From NCBI GenBank assembly GCA_023386255.1, contig JAEWKB010000303.1, positions 1-15,056 on the forward strand: a stretch of DNA of 15,056 bases. Direction: 5' to 3'. Below are positions 1 to 6,591 of the stretch, in pieces (the first letter of the stretch is position 1; each line of letters starts with the position of its first letter). Origin of the DNA: Bacteroidota bacterium. Its GTDB lineage: Bacteria > Bacteroidota > Bacteroidia > Flavobacteriales > Flavobacteriaceae. The position numbers were made by a program, and so were the translations under genes. A model generated the notes under the pieces. The model worked only from the letters and a program-made list of their open reading frames with translations, was not told where the DNA came from and did no database searches.

Positions 1-615
1 ATCATCATCTGTCCCGTCTGCCAGCGGAATATCCAGGTCGGATTTTTCTTTATGGAACGGATAGTTCGTTTTTCCGTGCATGCTGAAGGTAAAGACATCA
101 TCATTACCTGCAAATATTTCGGCGGTACCATTCCCCTGGTGCACATCAAGGTCAACAATTAATACTTTTTTAGCCAGATTTTTGTCAAGTAGGTATTGCG
201 CTGCTATGGCCTGGTCGTTCAGCAGGCAAAATGCTTCGCCATGGGTGCTGTAGGCATGGTGTGTACCACCGGCTATGTTAAAGGCAATGCCGTGCTGCAA
301 TGCCATTTCGGCACCCCAAATGGTTCCCTGTGTTATCCTCAATTCGCGCTCCACCAGCTCTGCCGACAGCGGGAAGCCTATCTTGCGCACCGCCCGCGGG
401 TCCAGCGTGAGGTTCAGCAGGGCATTTACATATTCCTGCCTGTGCACCGCCAGCACATGCGCCATATCGGGCAATTCAGGCATGCGGAAATCGCTTTCCG
501 CAGCCGTGCCCTCATGCAGCAATTGTTGCGGAAGCAATTCATACTTTATCATCGGGAAGCGGTGGCCTTCCGGCAGCGGATGCTTGTATATGGGGTGGTA
601 GGCTATAGGGAGCAT
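1..615 (-). CDS. Histone deacetylase family protein (AcuC/HDAC-like zinc hydrolase), 3' end missing
   Basis: This is the N-terminal 205 residues of an arginase/deacetylase-fold zinc amidohydrolase; the C-terminus lies left of the window. Family members remove acetyl groups from acetyl-lysine or small acetylated amines. Visible are the catalytic His pair in GGTHHA (H119, H120) and the first two zinc ligands in VDLDVHQGNGT (D157, H159). The distance from His pair to Asp is close to that of the classical enzymes, and the third zinc Asp should lie beyond the edge. The ATG at 615 is the only ATG start available, because an in-frame stop lies about 25 bases upstream. There is no Shine-Dalgarno. A TAAATTTG-like -7 box (621-628, minus strand) lies almost on the start codon, so the mRNA could have a very short leader, but no good -33 box goes with it. 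The gene is divergent from the winged-helix regulator. Family assignment is firm; the substrate cannot be told. Confidence 0.93.
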   Translation of the reverse strand, partial: MLPIAYHPIYKHPLPEGHRFPMIKYELLPQQLLHEGTAAESDFRMPELPDMAHVLAVHRQEYVNALLNLTLDPRAVRKIGFPLSAELVERELRITQGTIWGAEMALQHGIAFNIAGGTHHAYSTHGEAFCLLNDQAIAAQYLLDKNLAKKVLIVDLDVHQGNGTAEIFAGNDDVFTFSMHGKTNYPFHKEKSDLDIPLADGTDDD

Positions 616-703
616 AGGGCCAAATTTACAAAAGATAATTCAGCCTCTGCAGTTTGTAAGATGTCTGGTGAGGCCTGTAAAAGATTAATATTGCGGCAAG
701 GTT

Positions 704-740
704 GATAAACTGCTGTAAACTAATGTAAACAAATGTAAAT
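704..740 (+). promoter_or_regulatory. Four heptamer repeats phased at 10 bp (putative operator)
   Basis: Four copies of a heptamer lie at 704-710 (GATAAAC), 714-720 (TGTAAAC), 724-730 (TGTAAAC) and 734-740 (TGTAAAT). Each is separated by exactly three bases, so the period is 10 bp, about one helical turn, and the same face of the DNA carries each copy. The array lies in the divergent gap between the deacetylase-family gene and the membrane winged-helix regulator, 48 bp before the regulator's ATG. The repeats are seen directly. A role as a cooperative protein-binding site, perhaps for the adjacent regulator itself, is inference. Confidence 0.6.
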
Positions 741-788
741 TTTGCAAAAGTGACTTTGGCAGCTATCATAAATCCTTACTTTTAACCC

Positions 789-1622
789 ATGATTAAGTAT
801 ATGTACATCATCCTGGTGCTAAACCTCTTTTTATTCGCTTTTGTACCAAGTAATGACCGGGCCGAAAGCGAAAAAATCATTACCATGCGCAGGATAGGGC
901 ATAAGCTGTTGCTTAAGGCTGGCGACCGTACATCAAGGGTGTTGCCTGTAGAGGAGCTCTCAGAAACTGAATATTTAATTGCATTTGAAAAACCTTTGGC
1001 GTTTGATCCTGATGCACTGGTTGCTATTATAAGGGCAGAGGAAAAGTCTGGCAGGCTGCCTGATGCGTACACGGTAAATGTATATGATGAAAAAGGTGCT
1101 ATTGTATATGCCTACAATATGCCGGTAAACAGCAGCGAATCTGTTCCGTGCACAGGGCGGGGGTTACCTGCAGCCCATTATACAATTAAAGTAAGCCTCG
1201 ATGATAAAGTAAGCCTTGCGTGGATTCCTGCCTGTGCAGTGCCGTTGTTCCTGCTCTTTGGCTGGCAATGGTACAGCCGGAAGAAAGCACCTGTTGCAGC
1301 AGATAGCGAATTTGTTGCAGGCGATTACATAAGTATAGGGAATACAAAATACTTCCCTGCCTTAAATAAGTTGGACATAAAAGGCGAAACAGTTACGCTA
1401 ACAGGAAAAGAAGCCCGTGTGCTTAGCCTGCTGGCCGAAAATATAAACCAGGATATTGCGCGCGACCGCCTGCAAAAAGAGATATGGGAAAATGAAGGTG
1501 TTATTGTAGGGCGGAGCCTTGATATGTTTATATCTAAATTACGGAAAAAGCTACAAGGCGATCCTGCCATACAAATAATAAATATTCATGGTAAAGGCTA
1601 TAAGCTGACAGTGGAGCGCTAA
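789..1622 (+). CDS. Membrane-anchored winged-helix transcriptional regulator (OmpR/PhoB-type C-terminal domain)
   Basis: The 277-residue protein starts with a hydrophobic segment (about residues 4-20), then a polar region of about 120 residues that is probably periplasmic. A second hydrophobic helix follows at about 143-162, ending in a Ser-Arg-Lys-Lys stop-transfer patch, and then a C-terminal winged-helix DNA-binding domain (about 178-277). The latter shows the OmpR/PhoB pattern: an LTGKEARVLSLLAEN helix, a recognition-helix region around RSLDMFISKLRKKL, and the terminal wing INIHGKGYKL. No receiver domain is present, so it is not a standard response regulator. It is functionally like ToxR/CadC one-component membrane regulators but in reverse order, with the DNA-binding domain at the C-terminus. 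The ligand is unknown. The phased repeats at 704-740 are a natural candidate binding site. Domain calls are confident; the topology is predicted by eye. Confidence 0.88.
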   Translation: MIKYMYIILVLNLFLFAFVPSNDRAESEKIITMRRIGHKLLLKAGDRTSRVLPVEELSETEYLIAFEKPLAFDPDALVAIIRAEEKSGRLPDAYTVNVYDEKGAIVYAYNMPVNSSESVPCTGRGLPAAHYTIKVSLDDKVSLAWIPACAVPLFLLFGWQWYSRKKAPVAADSEFVAGDYISIGNTKYFPALNKLDIKGETVTLTGKEARVLSLLAENINQDIARDRLQKEIWENEGVIVGRSLDMFISKLRKKLQGDPAIQIINIHGKGYKLTVER

Positions 1623-1662
1623 CTACAGATAGTCAATTATTTCATTAGACCAAAATATTAGC

Positions 1663-2034
1663 ATGAGTAGATTAAGAACAAAGATAGAATATTACAAAAA
1701 AACTCTTTTAGAAGAAAATGACCTTGATGCATCAGCCTTGGAAATTTTCATCACAAAACATATTTTGCATAGGCTTGATAATCCTTCAGAAGATATAGAG
1801 TATGCCCTCGCAATATTCAATGAGTTGGCTAATCTTCGGCAAGAGAGCATTGATGAAATTTTAGGCATGTGCTTTTACATCAACTTATGGAATGAGTATG
1901 AAGACCGGAAGGAAATGTTTTGGCATTACTTGAATGACCGGTCAAAGAAGCTATATGAAGAAGCTGTTTTCCTGTATACTAAAGGCGCTACCCGTGAAGA
2001 ACAGGTGAGGTATAGGAAAGAAAATGGCTTATAG
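1663..2034 (+). CDS. Hypothetical small helical protein
   Basis: I do not recognise a family for these 123 residues. The protein is charged, rich in Glu, Lys, Leu and Tyr, and looks mostly alpha-helical, with no signal peptide, membrane segment or metal motif. A central WNEYEDRKEMFWHYL stretch is rich in aromatics. The gene starts 40 bp after the winged-helix regulator and could be cotranscribed with it, but nothing in the protein links the two. Base composition is visibly more AT-rich than its neighbours, which could mean a more recent arrival. Its stop is only 4 bp from the stop of the convergent 472-codon gene, with no room for a terminator between. The reading frame has normal codon structure and a plausible ATG, so I regard it as real. 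Confidence 0.7.
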   Translation: MSRLRTKIEYYKKTLLEENDLDASALEIFITKHILHRLDNPSEDIEYALAIFNELANLRQESIDEILGMCFYINLWNEYEDRKEMFWHYLNDRSKKLYEEAVFLYTKGATREEQVRYRKENGL

Positions 2035-2038
2035 TCCG

Positions 2039-3457
2039 TTACAAATCATCATCTGTAAACTTCCTCAGCACATATTGCTTTGCCTTCGCGTCATAATACC
2101 CCAGCACTACATCATAGCCAAAAGGAAAAACCGATACCAGCTGTATGTTCCGCTCGTTGGAAGCCATAAAACCGGAAAGGTAATCTACCGCCAGCATGCC
2201 GGGGCGGAAAGGCCTGTGCTCAAAATTTTCGTCAAACGTGCCTTCAAAATAGTTCAGCTGCTGGCTCTCGGGGTCAAAGAACTCACCCATTAATGCTTCC
2301 GACCCACCCGCGGCAATAAGCGCGGCACCCAGTATGGCACTCCCGGCAGGTATTACATTGCGTACCCCACCTGCGGTTACTAAAATATCATCGGGTGTTT
2401 GGTAAACTGATAGTGCTATGGTTGACGCTTCCAGCCTTTGCAAAAATTTCTTAGTGTCTTTAAACACCTTGGACCTGCCGCTGCCGGTTTGCGACACCAA
2501 ATCTGAATCTTTAAAGCTGATGCTGTCAGTGCTGTTGGCGCTGTAGCTTTTTACAAGTTCACCCGTTGCCAGGTCAGTTGCCGAAAGGGCAAGCTGGTCT
2601 TTATTGGCCTTTAGCTGGTACAGGCGCCCTTCATGCAAATAAGAGTTGCCTTCTCCGGTAGTTTGTAGCTGTGGCTGTGGTATGCTTTTTCCGGTAAGGG
2701 TATAGGTGTTGAGGTTCAGCGTGATTATTTGGGTATAGGCTGCATTATGGTCCAGTGTAAAGATCATTTCGCCGTTGCTTATGTAAAACTTCAGTTTGCT
2801 GGTGGTATTGGTAAGGCTGTTATAAGCGCGGGTGTCAATTTTTTGTAGCGGGTATGCCTCGAGCATGTCATTAATTGAAATTTCCTTATTGCTGATGCTC
2901 CTTAATTCAATGCCTGAAAAATCTACCGAATGTGTCGCTACCCTACCGTTACTGAAAGTATAGAACCTCAAAATGTCTTCTTCCTTATTATTCCGCGGCA
3001 GCGTGATAAGGTAGAAAGAGTTGTTGTCGCTAAAAGTGGTAATGATGTTTTCTTCCCGTAGTGAAAGCGATATGAGTGTTCCTGCTGTTACAGCTTTAGT
3101 CTCAAAGTTAAAGTTCACGGGCTGAATCCTTGTATAATTGTCTTCAGCCCAATACACCGTAACCTGCCTTTCAGCGTCATAGCTGTATCCGGCCATCAGG
3201 TCATAATTGGTATCGGGCCGTTTGGTGCTGAGGCTGTCGGTAAAGTAAAGCACGCTGTTGTAGCGCAGTGCGGTGAGTTTTTCCTTATCGGCAACAAAGG
3301 TTACCAATTGCGAGTAATTGGCATCAGGGGCGGCAAGCGCAGTGTGGTAGTAGGTCGATTTTTTAAGCTCAAGCGGCTGTGCCGACTGGATTACCTGTGC
3401 GCTTCCTTTTAAACCAATAGCCGAAAGTAGTATGATAAGTAAATGTTGAAATTTCAT
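2039..3457 (-). CDS. Exported protein of unknown function, 472 residues
   Basis: The N-terminus is a standard Sec signal peptide: a Lys at 2, a hydrophobic core up to about residue 16, and probable cleavage around GSA-Q at residue 20. The mature part is rich in Thr, Ser, Asn, Tyr and alternating hydrophobics, as in a beta-rich fold. Short recurring units of the kind ALRYNSVLYFTD, VTVYWAEDNYTR and MIFTLDHNAAYT suggest a propeller-like structure, but I could not fix repeat boundaries. A Gly/Ala-rich hydrophobic stretch (AGSAILGAALIAAGG) lies about three quarters along. There is no lipobox and no T9SS sorting domain, so the periplasm is the likely location. It is the last gene of a three-gene minus-strand run with a small lipoprotein and a small membrane protein. 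I do not recognise the family and assign no function. Confidence 0.8.
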   Translation of the reverse strand: MKFQHLLIILLSAIGLKGSAQVIQSAQPLELKKSTYYHTALAAPDANYSQLVTFVADKEKLTALRYNSVLYFTDSLSTKRPDTNYDLMAGYSYDAERQVTVYWAEDNYTRIQPVNFNFETKAVTAGTLISLSLREENIITTFSDNNSFYLITLPRNNKEEDILRFYTFSNGRVATHSVDFSGIELRSISNKEISINDMLEAYPLQKIDTRAYNSLTNTTSKLKFYISNGEMIFTLDHNAAYTQIITLNLNTYTLTGKSIPQPQLQTTGEGNSYLHEGRLYQLKANKDQLALSATDLATGELVKSYSANSTDSISFKDSDLVSQTGSGRSKVFKDTKKFLQRLEASTIALSVYQTPDDILVTAGGVRNVIPAGSAILGAALIAAGGSEALMGEFFDPESQQLNYFEGTFDENFEHRPFRPGMLAVDYLSGFMASNERNIQLVSVFPFGYDVVLGYYDAKAKQYVLRKFTDDDL

Positions 3458-3497
3458 AGCGTTTGTTTTGGTTTAGCCCCACAATTTTTGCGCCAGT

Positions 3498-3809
3498 TTA
3501 CATCAGTGAAAATATCTTCCAGATGAGCAGCAGGGCGCACAGCATACCCAGCAGCGAAGCCGCAACTTTTAGCGAACGTTTTTTGGCGGCGCTCAGGAAC
3601 ACGAATCCCGAGAAGGTAAGCAGTACGAGTGATATCACCGTAAGCAGCCGTGCGTTTTGTAATCCGGCCGGGTAATAGGCAAGATATTCCTGTTTGGCCT
3701 GTTCAAAATTGGCGGTCTCGCCGGTAATAACAAACCAGCGGATAAGGTCGGCCAGCACAATAATGAGGAACATGAGGGCCAGGGCAAACAGCACAGAAGA
3801 TTTTTTCAT
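3498..3809 (-). CDS. Small membrane protein with three predicted helices
   Basis: A protein of 103 residues when started at the ATG at 3809, which gives a typical MKKSS N-terminus. An ATG eight codons upstream (3833) is in frame but would put an unusual extension ahead of the positive residues. Hydrophobic helices lie at about residues 5-21, 55-74 and 82-100, with a soluble loop rich in Gln, Glu and Tyr between the first two and an AAKKRSLK basic turn between the last two. That turn points to the cytoplasmic side by the positive-inside rule. The family is not recognised. The gene sits 25 bp after the lipoprotein gene and 40 bp before the 472-codon exported protein, so the three are probably one transcription unit. 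Confidence 0.75.
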   Translation of the reverse strand: MKKSSVLFALALMFLIIVLADLIRWFVITGETANFEQAKQEYLAYYPAGLQNARLLTVISLVLLTFSGFVFLSAAKKRSLKVAASLLGMLCALLLIWKIFSLM

Positions 3810-3834
3810 AACCCTAAGGTAGTGAAAAATCAAA

Positions 3835-4215
3835 CTAAAGAATACTATTACACTTCAAAGTATCAAATTCTATGAAAAGTTGGGTTGAACCACTATTGTC
3901 TACAGTAATCCATTTATAATTAGTAAGTACATAAGCATTACCACCATCTAATTTTACCCACTCGTCTATACCTTTTGCGCCGTTTCGTAAATCATTTGTC
4001 GTACTAAAACCTATTGGTGCAAGATAACTTCTTCCTTTAACTAAATACTTACACTCTTTTGTTTGCATAGCTTCTTCTGCTTGTGACTGTGTAACAAATT
4101 GCGATTTTGTCAATGATGGTAAAGTATTATACACTTCAACAGGTGTCATTGAAGTTGCACAAGAGTAAAGAAAAAACAGTACACTAATTAGGGTAAGCTT
4201 TACTACTTTATTCAT
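3835..4215 (-). CDS. Small hypothetical lipoprotein
   Basis: Using the ATG at 4215 gives 126 residues beginning with a lipoprotein signal: Lys residues at 3 and 6, a hydrophobic core, then the lipobox LYSC with Cys at residue 19. An in-frame ATG 14 codons upstream would hide this signal and is unlikely to be the start. The mature part has no motif I recognise; it contains several Thr/Ser-rich stretches and a Gly-Gly-Asn turn before a predicted beta segment (YVLTNYKWITV). It should be anchored in the inner or outer membrane. Base composition is noticeably more AT-rich than metG and the exported protein nearby. A likely promoter lies at 4236-4265. Existence of the gene is well supported; its role is unknown. 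Confidence 0.8.
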   Translation of the reverse strand: MNKVVKLTLISVLFFLYSCATSMTPVEVYNTLPSLTKSQFVTQSQAEEAMQTKECKYLVKGRSYLAPIGFSTTNDLRNGAKGIDEWVKLDGGNAYVLTNYKWITVDNSGSTQLFIEFDTLKCNSIL

Positions 4216-4235
4216 ATATAACGTTTTAGATATGG

Positions 4236-4265
4236 CTAATATACAAAACAGCCACACTTCGACAA
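4236..4265 (-). promoter_or_regulatory. Probable Bacteroidota-type promoter of the lipoprotein gene
   Basis: Read on the minus strand, TTG (4265-4263) is followed after exactly 19 bases by TATATTAG (4243-4236). The accepted consensus for the primary sigma factor of this phylum is TTG, a spacer of about 19, then TAnnTTTG; the -7 box here has one mismatch. It lies about 20 bp upstream of the lipoprotein ATG, a sensible leader length. The -33 TTG falls inside the loop of the hairpin repeat at 4249-4279. Confidence 0.5.
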
Positions 4266-4279
4266 GCTCAGTGTGACTG
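4249..4279 (-). terminator. Hairpin repeat after metG, probable transcription terminator
   Basis: Ten-base arms at 4249-4258 and 4270-4279 pair around an 11-base loop, with one imperfect position that is a G-U wobble in the minus-strand RNA. On that strand the stem is followed by TTTTGTATATT and preceded by a run of seven A, so it could terminate in either direction, but only metG reads into it closely (26 bp after its stop). The inner part belongs to a repeat with a CTGAGCTTGTCGAAG core, and a second copy lies at 12063-12087. Similar cores recur in intergenic DNA of many bacteria, to my knowledge. Confidence 0.65.
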
Positions 4280-4304
4280 TTTTTTTATGGTATATAAAAT
4301 ATAT

Positions 4305-6365
4305 CTAACTTATCACTTCCCCATTTCCAACCCCATCAGCATCAGGATTAACAAAAACCAGTTTGCCTTCAGCGTTTTGCGTCATTAATATCATACCCTG
4401 GCTTTCCACACCACGCAGTGCGCGCGGTGCAAGGTTAACCAGTACGGTAACGCGTTTGCCTACCACTTCTTGCGGTGTAAAGCTCTCCGCAATACCCGAT
4501 ACTATGGTGCGCACATCAATGCCGGTATCTACCTTCAAAACCAATAGCTTGTTTGCCTTTGGCATTTTCTCAGCCTCAAGTATGGTCCCTGTACGTATGT
4601 CCATCTTGGCAAAATCCTCATACGTAATAAGGTCTTTTTGCGGTTCGGCTTTTTTATTTTCAGCTGCGTTGGCGGTTTTGGTAGCTTCCAGTTTTTCCAC
4701 TTGTTTCTGTATGGTTTCGTCTTCTATCTTGGCAAATAACAGTTCAGCCTGGCCTATCTGGTGCCCGGCAGCAATCAGGTCCGATTTTAATGTTATATCA
4801 TTCCACTGCAGCCCGCCTTCAAGGTTAAGCATATTGCGTAGCTTACCCGCTGTAAAGGGCAGGAACGGCTCGCTAAGCACCGCAAGTGCGGCAGCTATCT
4901 GCAAGGCAACGTACATCTGCGTCTGTACGCGCGCCGGGTCTTCCTTAATAACTTTCCACGGCTCCTCATCGGCCAGGTACTTGTTGCCCAGGCGCGCCAG
5001 GTTCATCAGCTCGCCAAGCGCCTCACGGAAACGGCACCTCTCCACACTGCTGGCTATAACCGCGGGGTAAGCGCGCATTTCGGTAAGCGTGGCCTCATCT
5101 ACATCACTAAACGCATTGGGCGAAGGAATTTCACCTTCATAATACTTATTGGTAAGCACCACCACACGGTTAATGAAATTACCGAAAATGGCTACCAGCT
5201 CATTATTATTTCGTGCCTGAAAATCTTTCCAGGTAAAATCGTTGTCTTTGGTTTCGGGAGCGTTGGCCGTAAGCGCATACCGCAGTACATCCTGCTGCCC
5301 CGGGAAATCTTCTAAATATTCATGCAGCCACACCGCCCAGTTTTTAGAGGTAGAAAGCTTGTTGCCTTCCAGGTTCAGGAACTCATTGGCAGGCACATTA
5401 TCAGGCATAATATAGCTGCCTTCCGCCTTCAGCATGGCAGGGAATATTACGCAGTGGAACACAATATTATCTTTCCCTATAAAGTGTACCAGCTTGGTGT
5501 CGCTGCTTTTCCAGTACGGCTCCCAGTCCTTGCCTTCGCGCTGTGCCCATTCTTTGGTAGATGATATGTAGCCTATAGGCGCATCAAACCATACATAAAG
5601 CACTTTGCCTTCGGCGCCTTCTACAGGAACGGGAATTCCCCAGTCAAGGTCGCGGGTTACGGCACGTGGCTTCAGCCCGTCATCCAGCCACGATTTCACC
5701 TGGCCATATACGTTAGGCTTCCAGTCCCTTTCATGGCCTACCAAAATCCATTCGCGCAGGAAAGCATCATACTGGTCCAACGGCAGGAACCAGTGCTTGG
5801 TAGATTTTAAAATCGGAGTAGTACCGGTTATCGTCGATTTCGGGTTAATAAGGTCGGTAGCGTTAAGCGATGACCCGCATTTTTCGCACTGGTCGCCGTA
5901 AGCATCTTCGTTAGCACATTTAGGGCAGGTACCGGTTACAAACCTGTCGGCCAGGAACTGCTGTGCCTGCTCGTCATATAATTGCTCGGTAACCTCCTCT
6001 ATAAATTTACCCCCATCATACAGCTTCTTAAAAAATTCTGAGGCTGTTTCATGATGTACCTGTGCTGATGTACGGGAGTAGTTATCAAACGATACTCCAA
6101 AATCTTCAAAACTTTTTTTGATGATGTGGTGGTACTTGTCAATCACTTCCTGGGGGGTAATGCCTTCTTTCTTGGCTTTCATTGATATGGCTACGCCGTG
6201 CTCGTCGCTTCCGCAGATGAACGCCACGTCCTTACCCTGAAGGCGGAGGAAACGCGCATAAATATCTGAAGGGACATAAACGCCGGCAAGGTGGCCTATA
6301 TGTATGGGGCCATTGGTATAAGGCAATGCGGCCGTTATGGTATATCGTTTTGGGTCTTGTAACAT
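4305..6365 (-). CDS. metG: Methionine--tRNA ligase
   Basis: A 686-residue class Ia aminoacyl-tRNA synthetase that charges tRNA-Met in the cytoplasm. The HIGH signature is at residues 22-25 (GPIHIGH). The zinc knuckle has four Cys at 147, 150, 160 and 163 (C-x2-C-x9-C-x2-C). The KMSKS loop appears as KLSTS at 336-340, a variant I recall from Bacteroidota enzymes. The anticodon-binding helical domain follows. A Lys/Ala/Glu-rich linker then leads to a C-terminal OB-fold tRNA-binding domain (Trbp111/EMAP-II-like) from about residue 580, which in homologues supports dimerisation and tRNA binding. The length is normal for the two-domain form. It is transcribed alone, with a promoter at 6386-6393 and a hairpin 26 bp after the stop. 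No T-box or other leader is visible; the leader is only about 15-20 bases. Confidence 0.99.
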   Translation of the reverse strand: MLQDPKRYTITAALPYTNGPIHIGHLAGVYVPSDIYARFLRLQGKDVAFICGSDEHGVAISMKAKKEGITPQEVIDKYHHIIKKSFEDFGVSFDNYSRTSAQVHHETASEFFKKLYDGGKFIEEVTEQLYDEQAQQFLADRFVTGTCPKCANEDAYGDQCEKCGSSLNATDLINPKSTITGTTPILKSTKHWFLPLDQYDAFLREWILVGHERDWKPNVYGQVKSWLDDGLKPRAVTRDLDWGIPVPVEGAEGKVLYVWFDAPIGYISSTKEWAQREGKDWEPYWKSSDTKLVHFIGKDNIVFHCVIFPAMLKAEGSYIMPDNVPANEFLNLEGNKLSTSKNWAVWLHEYLEDFPGQQDVLRYALTANAPETKDNDFTWKDFQARNNNELVAIFGNFINRVVVLTNKYYEGEIPSPNAFSDVDEATLTEMRAYPAVIASSVERCRFREALGELMNLARLGNKYLADEEPWKVIKEDPARVQTQMYVALQIAAALAVLSEPFLPFTAGKLRNMLNLEGGLQWNDITLKSDLIAAGHQIGQAELLFAKIEDETIQKQVEKLEATKTANAAENKKAEPQKDLITYEDFAKMDIRTGTILEAEKMPKANKLLVLKVDTGIDVRTIVSGIAESFTPQEVVGKRVTVLVNLAPRALRGVESQGMILMTQNAEGKLVFVNPDADGVGNGEVIS

Positions 6366-6385
6366 CAGGTGAAATATTTAAGGTG

Positions 6386-6393
6386 CAAAAGTA
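6386..6393 (-). promoter_or_regulatory. metG promoter -7 box (TACTTTTG)
   Basis: On the minus strand TACTTTTG matches the Bacteroidota consensus TAnnTTTG exactly and lies 20 bp upstream of the metG ATG. No TTG is present at the ideal 17-23 bp spacing, so the -33 element must be degenerate. Confidence 0.6.
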
Positions 6394-6453
6394 CGAATTA
6401 TATAGATAGCCACGATATTCTCCTAAGGCATCAAAAAGCAGTAAATTGTAGGG

Positions 6454-6533
6454 TTCCATTTCGAAGAAGGAGGAATCTTTAGCGTCGAAGTAGGGAAGAT
6501 TTCTCTCTCCGCTGCGCTGCGGTCGAAATGGAA
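6454..6533. repeat. Palindromic dispersed intergenic repeat (two head-to-head degenerate copies)
   Basis: Perfect 11-base arms TTCCATTTCGA (6454-6464) and its reverse complement (6523-6533) bound an 80-bp element. Inside, each half continues with a related purine-rich unit: the left half has GGAGGAATCTT and the right half, read in reverse, has GGAGAGAGAAATCTT. The element therefore looks like two diverged copies of one unit facing each other. It sits in the divergent gap between metG and the LD-carboxypeptidase gene, outside both -7 boxes. Sequences of the type ATTTCGACC...GAGAAATCT are, to my knowledge, common intergenic repeats in flavobacterial genomes. No coding potential is visible. Confidence 0.6.
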
Positions 6534-6568
6534 GAACAGCATTGTGGCAAGGCGGAGGTTAGTTTTAT

Positions 6569-6576
6569 TATATTTG
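6569..6576 (+). promoter_or_regulatory. LD-carboxypeptidase promoter -7 box (TATATTTG)
   Basis: An exact match to TAnnTTTG, 15 bp upstream of the ATG at 6592. A TTG at 6542-6544 is 24 bp away, slightly longer than the usual spacing, so the -33 box is uncertain. Confidence 0.6.
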
Positions 6577-6591
6577 TATAAATCAAACTAC

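Noticed and set aside
196..705. Open frame of 169 codons on the plus strand opposite the deacetylase-family gene.
   Set aside because: It is antisense to a frame with intact family motifs, has no recognisable domain, and shows Cys/Arg/His-rich composition typical of a shadow frame.
1187..1216. Direct repeat TAAAGTAAGCCT at 1187-1198 and 1205-1216.
   Set aside because: It falls in the coding region and encodes two similar KVSL stretches before the membrane helix; a chance or minor protein-level repeat is the simpler explanation.
4216..4257. Longer version of the lipoprotein frame starting at 4257.
   Set aside because: The extra 14 codons would bury the lipoprotein signal, and they overlap the putative -7 promoter box.
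4363..5070. Open frame of 235 codons antisense to metG.
   Set aside because: metG is certain on the other strand; the antisense product is Ser/Arg/Leu-rich with no domain, as expected from reading codons backwards in this base composition.
6544..6591. Upstream start for the LD-carboxypeptidase at 6544.
   Set aside because: It precedes the -7 box at 6569-6576 and would place an Arg-rich extension before a complete signal peptide.
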